The notes under the pieces were generated by a model. That model made no database searches. It worked only from the letters and a program-made list of their open reading frames with translations, and was not told where the DNA came from. DNA of 64,000 nucleotides from Butyrivibrio sp. CB08 (GTDB lineage: Bacteria; Bacillota; Clostridia; Lachnospirales; Lachnospiraceae). Positions 7,245 through 16,174 of the stretch are shown here, piece after piece (position 1 is the first letter of the stretch; every line of letters begins with the position of its first letter). The stretch is taken from assembly GCF_003625485.1 (NCBI RefSeq), contig NZ_RAIR01000008.1:1-64000 (forward strand), read 5' to 3'. Both the position numbers and the translations under genes were made by a program.

Positions 7245-8864
7245 TTAATTTGTGACAGTATCGTCACTTTTTTCAGCGTTTTCATCACTAATTTCTTCTA
7301 AATTCTCATCAGAAGAAACCTCTTCGGTAGAATTATCTTCTGCTAAGTCTTCATCAGATGATATTTCCTCAGTGGAATTATCCGAAGCAGAACTATCCTG
7401 TTCCAAGTCTCCTTCAGTTGATACATCCAATGTATTAGTATCTACAATCTGTCCATTTCCTTCCTGGGCGGATTTAGCATTGGCATCTACAGTTGTAGAA
7501 TCCAGAACGATATAGTCATATACATTAAGTCCATAAGTTGTATTAGAGCGCACAATTGAATACTCTTCATTCTGATACAGGATACTGATCTGTCTGAAGT
7601 CAGCGTAGCCCTTATTGATGTTATATACGCCTATAAGGGAATCCGTCTTGCTAACAGTATATCTGTCATTGGAATCAGTCTTTATAAGAGTATCTCCTGC
7701 ACGCAGCGTATCTGTATCAAGATAAAAGACAGTTTCTGTCTCATTATAGATTGATACAGCAACTATTTCAGAAGTCTCATTGCCTTGCTCGTCATATTTT
7801 ACCCTAAGTACACCAGTAGTATTGTCATTGTTCTTAATGACATAATCCTTGGGTACAAGGAAGAAGTTCTTATTAACAATAGCGGAATTAGGGATTTTAA
7901 GCCCTGTATCATCTTCTGTAATAAGTTCGATATTAAGGAATCGGTCTCTGCAGAAGGTTATCATGGAGTTTGTGAATGTTAGCTGCACAAAACTCTCGCC
8001 ATCAACATTGGTAAAGGCACTTACTTTTCCCCAGGATTCATCCTGGTTTTTAATAAACCTGACCTTAACATACTCGAGATCTACAAGCTCCTGTACTTTC
8101 TTCTCGTCATCCTCCTGGATGATAACTGACCATTCTTCACTGGTACAAAGCTTATATACAGGATCTCCAGCCTTAACAAGAGTGTTATTTATAAGCTGAT
8201 GCTTGTCATAGGCAGATTCATCAAAATAAGATGAATTCATGGTTTCAAGTGTAAGATCTTCATAGCCATCAGTTGAATATACTACAATTCCTGTATCAGG
8301 AGCATATTTGTAATTGATGGACTGCAAAGTGCCACTGTTTGCATTTAAAGACTGGATATTAGAAAGGACAGAATTATTGGAAAGCTTTTGAACTGTTCCA
8401 TCAAGACTGATCTTAAAGTCATATACAGTGTGGAAATTAAGTGGATCAAAGGATGAATCAAAGTTTACTATCTGAGTACGAAGCTCTGAAAGGTCCTCAT
8501 CACTAAGAGAAACCTCTTCAGATCCCTGAGACTTAAGATAATCCAGGAGCTGTCCGGATTCATCAACAGTATAAACAAGATTACCAACAGCTACTCTTCC
8601 GCCTTCTGTAGCAAAATAGTTGATATATCCTGCAGTATCGCTCTCAATGATCTTCTCATCTCTGATCGCGACTGCATCATAGATATTGTTGGTAGAAAGA
8701 GCTCCCTCCATTACCTCATATCCAACAATATGATCCCTGCGAAAATACGTAATAACACAGATAATGATGTAGATTGCCATAACTGCAAAGAACACCATTC
8801 CAATGTTTATATTATTGATATTCTTGGGATATTTGGTAACTTTGGGATTCCCCGGATTTGCCAT
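7245..8864 (-). CDS. HlyD-like single-pass membrane protein linked to sepF
   Basis: 539 residues. There is one membrane helix at about 23-42 (MVFFAVMAIYIIICVITYF) after a short cytoplasmic tail, then a large extracytoplasmic part. Residues ~55-105 and ~210-245 look like the split biotinyl-lipoyl-type halves of membrane-fusion proteins (IRDEKIIESDTAGYINYFA, VKAGDPVYKL). No ABC transporter or outer membrane is implied nearby. The C-terminal ~50 residues are very acidic and contain two 15-residue repeats. Clostridial homologues precede sepF, so a role at the division or elongation site is a reasonable guess. A transport adaptor is the alternative. Confidence 0.75.
   Translation of the reverse strand: MANPGNPKVTKYPKNINNINIGMVFFAVMAIYIIICVITYFRRDHIVGYEVMEGALSTNNIYDAVAIRDEKIIESDTAGYINYFATEGGRVAVGNLVYTVDESGQLLDYLKSQGSEEVSLSDEDLSELRTQIVNFDSSFDPLNFHTVYDFKISLDGTVQKLSNNSVLSNIQSLNANSGTLQSINYKYAPDTGIVVYSTDGYEDLTLETMNSSYFDESAYDKHQLINNTLVKAGDPVYKLCTSEEWSVIIQEDDEKKVQELVDLEYVKVRFIKNQDESWGKVSAFTNVDGESFVQLTFTNSMITFCRDRFLNIELITEDDTGLKIPNSAIVNKNFFLVPKDYVIKNNDNTTGVLRVKYDEQGNETSEIVAVSIYNETETVFYLDTDTLRAGDTLIKTDSNDRYTVSKTDSLIGVYNINKGYADFRQISILYQNEEYSIVRSNTTYGLNVYDYIVLDSTTVDANAKSAQEGNGQIVDTNTLDVSTEGDLEQDSSASDNSTEEISSDEDLAEDNSTEEVSSDENLEEISDENAEKSDDTVTN
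7293..7382. repeat. Two tandem 45-bp repeats inside the HlyD-like gene
   Basis: Copies at 7293-7337 and 7338-7382 encode DNSTEEVSSDENLEE and DNSTEEISSDEDLAE-type units. They differ at several bases but keep the reading frame. The units form an acidic, Ser-rich tail. Confidence 0.8.
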
Positions 8865-8896
8865 CGAAAAAAGTCCTTAATATAAATTTTCAGAAT

Positions 8897-8922
8897 ATAA
8901 GCCGCGGATAGCCGCGGCTTAT
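8897..8922 (-). terminator. GC-rich hairpin after the P-loop gene
   Basis: ATAAGCCGCGG (8897-8907) pairs with CCGCGGCTTAT (8912-8922) around a 4-base loop, 11 perfect pairs. The minus-strand flank is only moderately T-rich, so this may be a partial terminator or an mRNA-processing or stabilising hairpin. Confidence 0.55.
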
Positions 8923-8939
8923 AGAATAATCATCAGAAA

Positions 8940-9359
8940 TTAAAGTGAAATAACTACCTTTGACTTAACTGCCTCAGGAAGCTCTGACTCGTCAAGTGAA
9001 AGACTAAGAACGAAGTCAACTCCAAACTTCTCACTGAGCTGTTCAAGCTTATCAATTGTAGGTGTTACATCTTCGCCTTCAAGGCAGGAGATTTTTAAGA
9101 AACTATCGAAATACATTTGCTGGAGATCATGGTCCTGTGAAATGATGCCACTGACAAATCCAATGAACTCATCAGGATTTGAAATACAAAAATCACTTAC
9201 TACAATTAAACGGATCTTGTTATTAAGTTCGTACATGTGCTTGGTGTTCTTGTCAAGAAATACAACACTTCCAAGAACGTTCTTTACCTCGGTGTTAACC
9301 TTGTCTAAGAGGCATTTTGTCTTACCCTTTCCCTTTTTCCCAACAATTAACTGAACCAT
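8940..9359 (-). CDS. Small P-loop ATPase, 'PilT-like' protein of Clostridia
   Basis: A 139-residue soluble protein. Residues 4-14 (LIVGKKGKGKT) form a Walker A motif, and LIVVSDFCISN could be a Walker B-like strand. The remainder (DLQQMYFDSFLKI to the C-terminus) is helical. Clostridial annotations often call such proteins 'twitching motility protein PilT', but it is far too short for PilT and lacks its His box, so that name should not be trusted. I chose the ATG at 9359 because AGGAGGG lies 7-8 bases upstream; ATGs at 9365 and 9377 do not fit. Located between the carboxypeptidase and HlyD-like genes of the envelope cluster. Confidence 0.75.
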   Translation of the reverse strand: MVQLIVGKKGKGKTKCLLDKVNTEVKNVLGSVVFLDKNTKHMYELNNKIRLIVVSDFCISNPDEFIGFVSGIISQDHDLQQMYFDSFLKISCLEGEDVTPTIDKLEQLSEKFGVDFVLSLSLDESELPEAVKSKVVISL

Positions 9360-9427
9360 CGGCATACCCTCCTGCAAGTAGAAATTTTATAGATTAATTA
9401 TAAGTTATAAGGCAGTAAAACACAACC

Positions 9428-10393
9428 TCAACCTACAATTTCATTCAGCAAAGATGACATATCATTGTATAGTGCTCCACTGTCTGTATCACGCATGATT
9501 ACTGAGATGTACGGGTTTCCACTGACATCCCTTGCAAGTAGTATCAGGCAGTGTCCTGCAGCAGATGTAGTTCCCGTTTTGCCACCAATTACTGTTACCC
9601 CTGAAGGCATTGACTGTTCACCTCTAAGATAGGCATTGGTGTTGGCAACCGTAACTTCCTGGGTATTGCCCTTGGAATCAAGATATGAAGTGGAATACTC
9701 TGTCATATTGATGATCTCACTGAATGTGTCATACTGCATAGCTGCATTGAAAATAAGATACATATCATAAGCTGTAACGTAATGTTCTTCTGCAGTAAGT
9801 CCATGCGGATTAACAAAGTGAGAATTGGTAGCACCTATCTGCTTGGCTTCCATGTTCATCAGAGTAACAAAGCCTTCTATTGAATCAGAAACATTAGATG
9901 CTATAAGATTAGCCACATCGTTGGCTGAATAGATAAGAAGCAGACGCAGAGCCTGATCAAGGGTCATTCTATCTCCCTCTTTGAGATTGATCTTTTGAGC
10001 TCCGCTCTCAGTTACATATACATCAGACCCTGCCACAAGAACCTGGTCCAATGTACCATATTTTAGTGCAACATATGCAGTCATAACCTTGGTAAGACTT
10101 GCAGGCTGTACCTGCATGTTTACATTTTTAGCATAAAGAGTTTCTTTTTTATTCAAGTCAAAAAGTCCTGCACTTGCCTGTTCTGAAAGAGAAACATCAG
10201 AATCTGCAATGTCAGAATCTACGACACACAGATCAGAGGCAAATGTAGGATATATTTGATCATTTCTATTATCTGCCGGTGAAGAACTTACTGAATATTT
10301 TGAAGAATAAGAAATTCCAGAACAACCAGTAATACTAATAGTCCCCAAACTTACAGCTAATAATACAGAAAGTAGCTTACTTGTACATTTCAC
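9428..10393 (-). CDS. D-alanyl-D-alanine carboxypeptidase lipoprotein (PBP5/DacF type)
   Basis: About 321 residues. The Ser-type DD-carboxypeptidase motifs are all present: SLTK (SxxK, in [11 protein letters not shown]), SAND (SxN) and GGKTGTT (KTG). It trims the terminal D-Ala of peptidoglycan stem peptides. The frame is open upstream into mgsA, but a GTG at 10393 gives a proper lipoprotein signal: Lys, a hydrophobic stretch, then ITGC as lipobox. I therefore place the start there, with a 17-base overlap with mgsA; the RBS is weak. There is no C-terminal amphipathic anchor, so lipid attachment would hold it in the membrane. LspA, encoded at 5 kb, would process it. Confidence 0.88.
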   Translation of the reverse strand: MKCTSKLLSVLLAVSLGTISITGCSGISYSSKYSVSSSPADNRNDQIYPTFASDLCVVDSDIADSDVSLSEQASAGLFDLNKKETLYAKNVNMQVQPASLTKVMTAYVALKYGTLDQVLVAGSDVYVTESGAQKINLKEGDRMTLDQALRLLLIYSANDVANLIASNVSDSIEGFVTLMNMEAKQIGATNSHFVNPHGLTAEEHYVTAYDMYLIFNAAMQYDTFSEIINMTEYSTSYLDSKGNTQEVTVANTNAYLRGEQSMPSGVTVIGGKTGTTSAAGHCLILLARDVSGNPYISVIMRDTDSGALYNDMSSLLNEIVG

Positions 10394-10772
10394 GCCACTC
10401 AAGATCTCCCCTATCAAGTGATTTAATAAGAAGCTCAGCTGAAGCCAGATTAGTAGCAACAGGAATGTTGTGCATATCACAAAGTGTCATGACATTGTTG
10501 ATGTCAGGCTCGTGTGATTTTACAGTAAGAGGATCACGAAGAAAGATCACAAGATCGATCTCATTGTGTTCAATAGCAGCACCAAGCTGCTGGGATCCCC
10601 CAAGATGTCCAGCAAGATACTTGTGTACTGAAAGATTGGTTACCTCTTCAATAAGCCTTCCTGTTGTGCCTGTAGCATAAAGATCATTTTTGCTAAGTAT
10701 ACCCCTGTATGCAATACAGAAATTCTGCATAAGTTTCTTTTTAGCGTCATGTGCTATAAGTGCGATATTCAT
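10377..10772 (-). CDS. mgsA: Methylglyoxal synthase
   Basis: A 131-residue cytoplasmic enzyme converting dihydroxyacetone phosphate to methylglyoxal and phosphate. The motifs [17 protein letters not shown] (phosphate binding), [15 protein letters not shown] and [11 protein letters not shown] match the family. The catalytic Asp in the RDPL segment and the His in CDMHNIP are present. It lies between rodA and the carboxypeptidase, an order that recurs in Clostridia. The DHAP kinase product of dhaLMK, 8 kb away, feeds the same metabolite pool. RBS GGGAGGG is clear. Confidence 0.95.
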   Translation of the reverse strand: MNIALIAHDAKKKLMQNFCIAYRGILSKNDLYATGTTGRLIEEVTNLSVHKYLAGHLGGSQQLGAAIEHNEIDLVIFLRDPLTVKSHEPDINNVMTLCDMHNIPVATNLASAELLIKSLDRGDLEWREMYK

Positions 10773-10794
10773 TAACTTATACCCTCCCTGTAGT

Positions 10795-11907
10795 TTATTT
10801 ACTGCTCTGTAGTCTTACATTAAGTACAAAACCTATACCCGCATAAACACTTATAAGTGAAGTTAGTCCATAACTGACAAAAGGAAGCGGAATACCTGTG
10901 TTGGGCATAACTCCAGTTGCAACGCCCATATTCAAAAAGCCCTGGAATCCGATCCATGCACCTACACCGGCTGCAATTATCTCTCCAGCCTTGGTGGTTG
11001 CTCTTCTGGATATCATGAAACATCTGATTGCGATTAAAAGAATCAGTCCAACAACAATGCATGCGCCAAGGAATCCAAATTCTTCGCCGATTACAGTGAA
11101 GATAAAGTCAGTCTGGGACTCGGAAATAAATCCACCATTAAGAACTGAACTGATCTCGTTGGTATTATAGCCTTTTCCGTAAAGCTGGCCAGAACCTATG
11201 GCCATCATGGAATTCAGCGTCTGATAAGCATCTGAATTAGCGTAATCTTCAGGATGAAGCCACGCGAGAATACGCCTTTGCTGATAATCATGCAAAAGAC
11301 TGCTGTCACCCTGGACCGCGTTGTAAATAATGAACAAAGCAAGTGGAATGGCAGTTCCTAGAACTGCGCCAACAATCTTCCAATTTATGCCTGCAACAAA
11401 TAGCATCATTGAGAAAATGATCATTACCATGATGCAGGTAGATAGATCTGGCTGAGATGCAATAAGCCCCAATGGAGCCGCCAAAAAAAGCAGACTAACA
11501 AGCACAAATCCTAGCGATTTCACCTTGTCCTTATATTTCATAATAAACTGCGCATAAAATAAAATCAATAATATTTTGGCTGTCTCAGAGGGCTGGAATG
11601 TGATACCAAAGAGGTTTATCCATCTCTGTGCTCCGTTGGTACTACTGCCAAGAGGTGACAAAACCAGTCCCAAAAGCACCAGATTTGCAAGGTATGCCAG
11701 TATATAAAGTCTGGTAAACCAAAGATAATCCAGGATCGAAATAAAGATCATGGCAATGATACCACCAGCCATACCAGCAATCTGCTTGTTCCTCGATGAT
11801 GGATCAGCAGAACTGATAGCCATTATTCCAATTGTTGTAAGGGCGATCACCATTATGACCAGCATAAAGTCATAATTCGTGACCTTATATCTTTTGATGT
11901 AATTCAT
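10795..11907 (-). CDS. rodA: Peptidoglycan glycosyltransferase RodA
   Basis: A 370-residue polytopic SEDS protein with about ten hydrophobic segments. It polymerises lipid II during side-wall growth together with its class B PBP partner, encoded just upstream. Family signatures include the [32 protein letters not shown] region (GAQRW..., FQPSE) and the C-terminal [16 protein letters not shown]. The Asp in ASQPDLST corresponds to a conserved extracellular residue. It starts 8 bases after the PBP2 stop, consistent with coupled expression. Its position with mreBCD and PBP2 argues for RodA rather than FtsW or SpoVE. Confidence 0.93.
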   Translation of the reverse strand: MNYIKRYKVTNYDFMLVIMVIALTTIGIMAISSADPSSRNKQIAGMAGGIIAMIFISILDYLWFTRLYILAYLANLVLLGLVLSPLGSSTNGAQRWINLFGITFQPSETAKILLILFYAQFIMKYKDKVKSLGFVLVSLLFLAAPLGLIASQPDLSTCIMVMIIFSMMLFVAGINWKIVGAVLGTAIPLALFIIYNAVQGDSSLLHDYQQRRILAWLHPEDYANSDAYQTLNSMMAIGSGQLYGKGYNTNEISSVLNGGFISESQTDFIFTVIGEEFGFLGACIVVGLILLIAIRCFMISRRATTKAGEIIAAGVGAWIGFQGFLNMGVATGVMPNTGIPLPFVSYGLTSLISVYAGIGFVLNVRLQSSK

Positions 11908-11915
11908 AATATTCC

Positions 11916-14804
11916 TTAGTCTGCGTTTGTAGCACCGTCCTGAAGTGCCTGAGCTGTTCCAGATATGATATCATCTTCATCCCGAAGCTCAAAGTAGTAC
12001 GAAAGAGCTTCTTTTGTGATCTGAGCTGCATAGCTTGATGTATAACCATAAGCTATACGGGTTGCTATAGATATCTCAGGCTTACCATATGGAGCATAGC
12101 AGACAAACAGTGAATGGTTAGGTCTGTTTGTAGATTCCTGTGCAGTTCCTGTTTTTCCAGCTACCTGTACTCCAAGATTTGCATAATAAGCCTTATCCTG
12201 TACCACTTGTCTCATACCTGTGTGAATAGCGTTCCAATAGGACTGTGGCATATCAATAACGTTTCTTACTTCTGCGCTGTAATCCTCAAGAAGATTGCCA
12301 TTAGAATCGGTAGTCTTATCAATAAGGGTTAAGTTATAGCAGGTACCATTATTAGCAACAGTTGTTACATATCTTGCAAGACCAACTGTAGTATAGGAAT
12401 GAGTACCCTGTCCAATAGCAGATCGAACAGCGTCCTGATCTGAAACCTGTGGTTCTGACTCAGCTATCTCAATGCCTGACTTTTCAGTCAGTCCATACAT
12501 ACCAGCATAGTTAGCAAGTTTCTGAAGACCGGTATCAGGAGAATAATTATTACCGACAAGTCCAAGTCTGTAACCTACTTCGTAGAAAAAGACGTTACAG
12601 GAATTTCTGATACCACCGGTAACATTAAGACCTCCATGTCCGCCGGGATGGATCCAGCATCTTGGTGCAGGATTGAGCTTATCAAACTGTCCGCCGCAGT
12701 AAATCACGGAATCAGTTGTAATCACGCCTTCCATAAGACCTGCAGTTGAAGAAACCATCTTAAATGTTGAACCTGGAGCTGTCTTCTGCTGGGTCGCATA
12801 GTTGTATAACGGATTGGCATTATCGCTTCTAAGTTTAGCGTAATACGCAGCATCTACGCCATTTGCCATAAGGTTGTTATCATAGCCCGGATATGAAACC
12901 AGTGCTAAAACATCGCCTGAGTTTACATCAGTTACAACCATGGATCCTGTGCATGGATCAAGAGCAAGCTGCGCAGGTGTAATATCAAGGTTGGAAACCC
13001 TGTTTACCATGAAGGTATAAGCGCTCTCTCCACCTCTATTCCAGATATCAAGTTCTTCCGGATCAACATGAACAGCATCCTGCTCAAGGAGTGCATTACA
13101 AACCTGAGAACCTGAAATATATCCATCAAGAAGAAGGTATTTATAGAGCCTTGTCTGGAAATCATAATCTTCACTCAGATAATTGTAGATAAAGTCAACT
13201 ATCTGGTTAAAGATTTCCTCAGAATCCGCGTACTGATTATCAATGTTTAGCTGAGATACATCCACCCAGTTTACGGCTATGGTGTATTTCAAGTATTCAG
13301 CAAGGGAAATAGTTTCATCCTTAGTCCATGCAATGTACATGGAATCTTCTCTGTCTACAAGTGATGAATCAATTATCCCTTCAGTGTACAGCATTGCCGC
13401 AATATGGCTCATGTACCACTGATATTCTTTTGAGAGCTTCTCATAGGGTGTTTTCTTATCTGTAAGCTCCAGTCGAAGCTCATTTAAAACATTCTCATTC
13501 TTGGCAACATACTGTTCGTATATTGCCCTTTCATTCTCTTTGGCATCCTTGGCATTTAAATGATTGATATCAATAACATCATTATCGAAAATTGCAAAAT
13601 AAACGTCGTAGATAGGAATTACGATGTTACTTGAGCTGGATGTTGAAGTAAATGTATATGATTTGACATTCTGAATCTTGGAGACAAGAATACCAGCAAG
13701 AGACTGCTCAATAATGTTGTAGCAGGCTTCTGTAAGATCCTTGTCAATAGTAAGGTATACATCATTACCTGCAACAGAATCCACATAGTTACTGGTCTCA
13801 ATAACCTGACCTGTATTATCAACATATACTGTTTCAGACCCTTTTGTGCCCTGAAGAACACTCTCCATAGACTGTTCAATACCTGATTTACCAACAGTAT
13901 CGTTAAGGCCATAGCTTGGGTTCTGCAAAACAAGCTCAGCAAGCTCATCCTCAGAGATCTTACCTGTATATCCAAGAAGATGTGAGAAATACTTGGAATC
14001 TACGTATTTCCTTGCGGTACTCTCCTCAATAGAAACACCTTCAAGAACATCAGCGTTTTCCATAACATCAGCCACAGTCTGGTCACATACATCAGAAGCC
14101 ACAGTTGTATCAATGTACTTCTGATAACTGTTCTGATTCATGTTGTATCTGATGTTTAATATCTTAAGGGCTCTGTCTTTTGTGTATCCCTTTCTTGGCA
14201 CAAAAGTAGAGGAATCCGATGGATCATCATAATCTCCGATCCTGAAATTCCTGCACATATCATCTACTACTTCTTCTGCAGTTTTGGTCTTCTCCTCATA
14301 CTTAAGGTCATTAACAGAAGAATGACCATAGACGTCCGCAAGGAAACGAAGAAGTGCATTGCCTTCAACAGTGAACTCATAAGTTCTGTTTTCTCCAAGG
14401 ATAATACTAAAGTCCTGATCTACACTATCGCCGTTGTCTTCGATGATATCAATAAGCGTATTCAAAGTCTTATTGATAGCCTTACTCTTACCTGATCCAG
14501 ACTTATAAACGTCCTCGATGGTTACAGAATTAGCTAGCTCGTTATATGCTAGAAGGTTGCCATTTCTGTCGTAGATATTACCCCTTGCTGCAGCAATAGT
14601 CTTTTCTTTCTTGATCTTGAGCTTGAAGGCATCAAGATACACTTCACCATTGATTACCTGTAGATAAAAGAGTCTGTACACAAGAAGGCATGACAAAGCA
14701 ATAAGAACAGCGCAAACAAGAACCGCTCTCGAAGTTATGAACTTTTTTATTTCATCTTTGAAACTATCAAACAAACTTCTTCGCGCTCCTTTGCTCTCTC
14801 TCAT
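11916..14804 (-). CDS. mrdA: Class B penicillin-binding protein PBP2 (elongation transpeptidase)
   Basis: About 962 residues, much longer than the usual 600-700. One N-terminal membrane helix (~32-50) is followed by a dimerisation domain and a transpeptidase domain with STFK (~678), SCN (~735) and KTGTA (~885). A Glu/Asp/Tyr-rich stretch of about 240 residues (~370-615) interrupts the sequence between YLTIDKDLTEA and LDPCTGSMVVTDV, just inside the catalytic domain. The start is uncertain: ATG at 14804 lacks a good RBS, while TTG at 14774 has AAAGGAG 11 bases upstream. It overlaps the mreD 3' end. It crosslinks the strands made by RodA. Confidence 0.92.
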   Translation of the reverse strand: MRESKGARRSLFDSFKDEIKKFITSRAVLVCAVLIALSCLLVYRLFYLQVINGEVYLDAFKLKIKKEKTIAAARGNIYDRNGNLLAYNELANSVTIEDVYKSGSGKSKAINKTLNTLIDIIEDNGDSVDQDFSIILGENRTYEFTVEGNALLRFLADVYGHSSVNDLKYEEKTKTAEEVVDDMCRNFRIGDYDDPSDSSTFVPRKGYTKDRALKILNIRYNMNQNSYQKYIDTTVASDVCDQTVADVMENADVLEGVSIEESTARKYVDSKYFSHLLGYTGKISEDELAELVLQNPSYGLNDTVGKSGIEQSMESVLQGTKGSETVYVDNTGQVIETSNYVDSVAGNDVYLTIDKDLTEACYNIIEQSLAGILVSKIQNVKSYTFTSTSSSSNIVIPIYDVYFAIFDNDVIDINHLNAKDAKENERAIYEQYVAKNENVLNELRLELTDKKTPYEKLSKEYQWYMSHIAAMLYTEGIIDSSLVDREDSMYIAWTKDETISLAEYLKYTIAVNWVDVSQLNIDNQYADSEEIFNQIVDFIYNYLSEDYDFQTRLYKYLLLDGYISGSQVCNALLEQDAVHVDPEELDIWNRGGESAYTFMVNRVSNLDITPAQLALDPCTGSMVVTDVNSGDVLALVSYPGYDNNLMANGVDAAYYAKLRSDNANPLYNYATQQKTAPGSTFKMVSSTAGLMEGVITTDSVIYCGGQFDKLNPAPRCWIHPGGHGGLNVTGGIRNSCNVFFYEVGYRLGLVGNNYSPDTGLQKLANYAGMYGLTEKSGIEIAESEPQVSDQDAVRSAIGQGTHSYTTVGLARYVTTVANNGTCYNLTLIDKTTDSNGNLLEDYSAEVRNVIDMPQSYWNAIHTGMRQVVQDKAYYANLGVQVAGKTGTAQESTNRPNHSLFVCYAPYGKPEISIATRIAYGYTSSYAAQITKEALSYYFELRDEDDIISGTAQALQDGATNAD

Positions 14805-15291
14805 CAATAGAATTGTTTATCGACAAAATAAGCGGGTAATAGAAAATTGCAACCAGTGCAGTATATACAATCTCTGGAATAATTATGTTTGTCATGTAAT
14901 ATCCTATGTCAAACTTGGTTCTGAACAGAAACATGAGAACATAGCAAACAAATCCAAAGACAAAATCAGAAAGGATTATCAGAAGGATCGGAATAGCAAG
15001 ATTCTGGGTAAAGAAAATATCATGCAGCTTGCCAACCACGAACCCAATATACATGTAAATAAGGGCAAAGAAACCGATATAGGTTCCAAAGAAAATATCC
15101 ACCAGAAGTCCACAGAAAAATCCAGTGATCAATCCGCTCCTGTCGCCTTTGATAAAGGCTGTTGAAGCTGTAAAGATGATCAAAAGATTTGGGGTTACTC
15201 CGCCAAAATCAAAGACACGAAAAACAGTGGTCTGAAGGATAAAAGAAAGAATAACAAATATGAAATTGAACAAAAAGCGTCTAATATTCAT
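14767..15291 (-). CDS. mreD: Rod shape-determining protein MreD
   Basis: A 174-residue integral membrane protein with five or six hydrophobic segments, small and poorly conserved as usual for MreD. FFCGLLVDIFFGTYIGFFAL matches the conserved central signature of the family. It links MreC, PBP2 and RodA in the elongasome. It lies 16 bases after mreC, and its C-terminus overlaps the PBP2 start region. The N-terminal RRFLFNFIFVILSFIL is the first helix. Identification rests on both sequence and position. Confidence 0.9.
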   Translation of the reverse strand: MNIRRFLFNFIFVILSFILQTTVFRVFDFGGVTPNLLIIFTASTAFIKGDRSGLITGFFCGLLVDIFFGTYIGFFALIYMYIGFVVGKLHDIFFTQNLAIPILLIILSDFVFGFVCYVLMFLFRTKFDIGYYMTNIIIPEIVYTALVAIFYYPLILSINNSIDEREQRSAKKFV

Positions 15292-15307
15292 ATTGTAAAA
15301 TACCTTA

Positions 15308-16174
15308 TCAATGTGCGTTCTTCTTAAGATCTAACAAAACAATAACCATATTCATATGCTCAAAATCAACTGCAGGCGTAATCTTGCCTGACTTGGTAAG
15401 GTTATTGGAGTCATCGTCAATAGTTGAAATATAACCGATCAGAATTCCCGGAAGATATTTGTCACTGATATTGGAAGTGACGATCTTATCTCCTATGCTG
15501 ACCTTATCAGCATCGTCTACGAGCTTGGAAAAAGTGATATATCCCTGTCTGTACTGCTCAAGATCCCCGCTTACAATGAGATTGTCTGAAGATGAAAGAA
15601 CCATTCCACTAACAGAGGCATTATCAGCGATTATAGACTGAACCTTAGCCCAGTCAGGACCTACATCAATGACTCTTCCTACAAGTCCGCCATCTGCAAT
15701 TACGTTCATATCAATCTGAATACCATCATCTGAGCCCTTATCAATGACAAAAGCGTGATACCAGTTACCAGCGTCCTTGGCAATTATCCTTGCTCCGGTC
15801 TTTTGATAGTCTTCATACAATGAGCCCAGTTCATAGAGATTACGAAGTTCTGTAAGCTCATACTTTTCCTGCTCAAGATTGGTATTAGCAATAGTAAGCT
15901 CGTCAATCTGCTCTTTAAGCTTCTCATTCTCATCCAGAAGCTGTGTTATTGATGAAAGCTTATCAGTTGTGTCCTGCAAAAAAGTACCTACCGTAGTTAT
16001 ACCCTTTTGAAAAGGCACAACAAAAACACCAGCAAACGAATTTAGTGGTCCAGTAAATGCGCTGGTGTTGAAGGTAACAAAAATAGTACCTATACATATA
16101 AAAGTTAAAATAAAGAGGAGATATTTACTAGGAAGCGTAAATACTTCTCCTCTTCTCTTTATAACAGGACTCAT
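15308..16174 (-). CDS. mreC: Rod shape-determining protein MreC
   Basis: A 288-residue bitopic protein. A short basic N-terminus and helix (~18-38) lead to a coiled coil (~70-112, LLDENEKLKEQIDELTIANTNLEQ region) and the beta-rich MreC domain with GARIIAKDAGNWYHAFVIDKG-like sequence and GLVGRVIDVGPDWAKVQSI. It scaffolds PBP2 on the outer face of the membrane. Its ATG directly abuts the mreB-like stop codon (no intervening base). RBS AGAGGA lies in the end of that gene, so translation is probably coupled. Confidence 0.94.
   Translation of the reverse strand: MSPVIKRRGEVFTLPSKYLLFILTFICIGTIFVTFNTSAFTGPLNSFAGVFVVPFQKGITTVGTFLQDTTDKLSSITQLLDENEKLKEQIDELTIANTNLEQEKYELTELRNLYELGSLYEDYQKTGARIIAKDAGNWYHAFVIDKGSDDGIQIDMNVIADGGLVGRVIDVGPDWAKVQSIIADNASVSGMVLSSSDNLIVSGDLEQYRQGYITFSKLVDDADKVSIGDKIVTSNISDKYLPGILIGYISTIDDDSNNLTKSGKITPAVDFEHMNMVIVLLDLKKNAH

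Noticed and set aside
8901..8922. Possible GC-rich mobile-element end or REP-like repeat
   Set aside because: Only one copy was noticed in the window and it lies right after a stop codon, so a terminator or mRNA hairpin is simpler.
10394..10480. Longer start for the carboxypeptidase
   Set aside because: It would overlap mgsA by over 100 bases and put extra hydrophobic residues before a complete lipoprotein signal.
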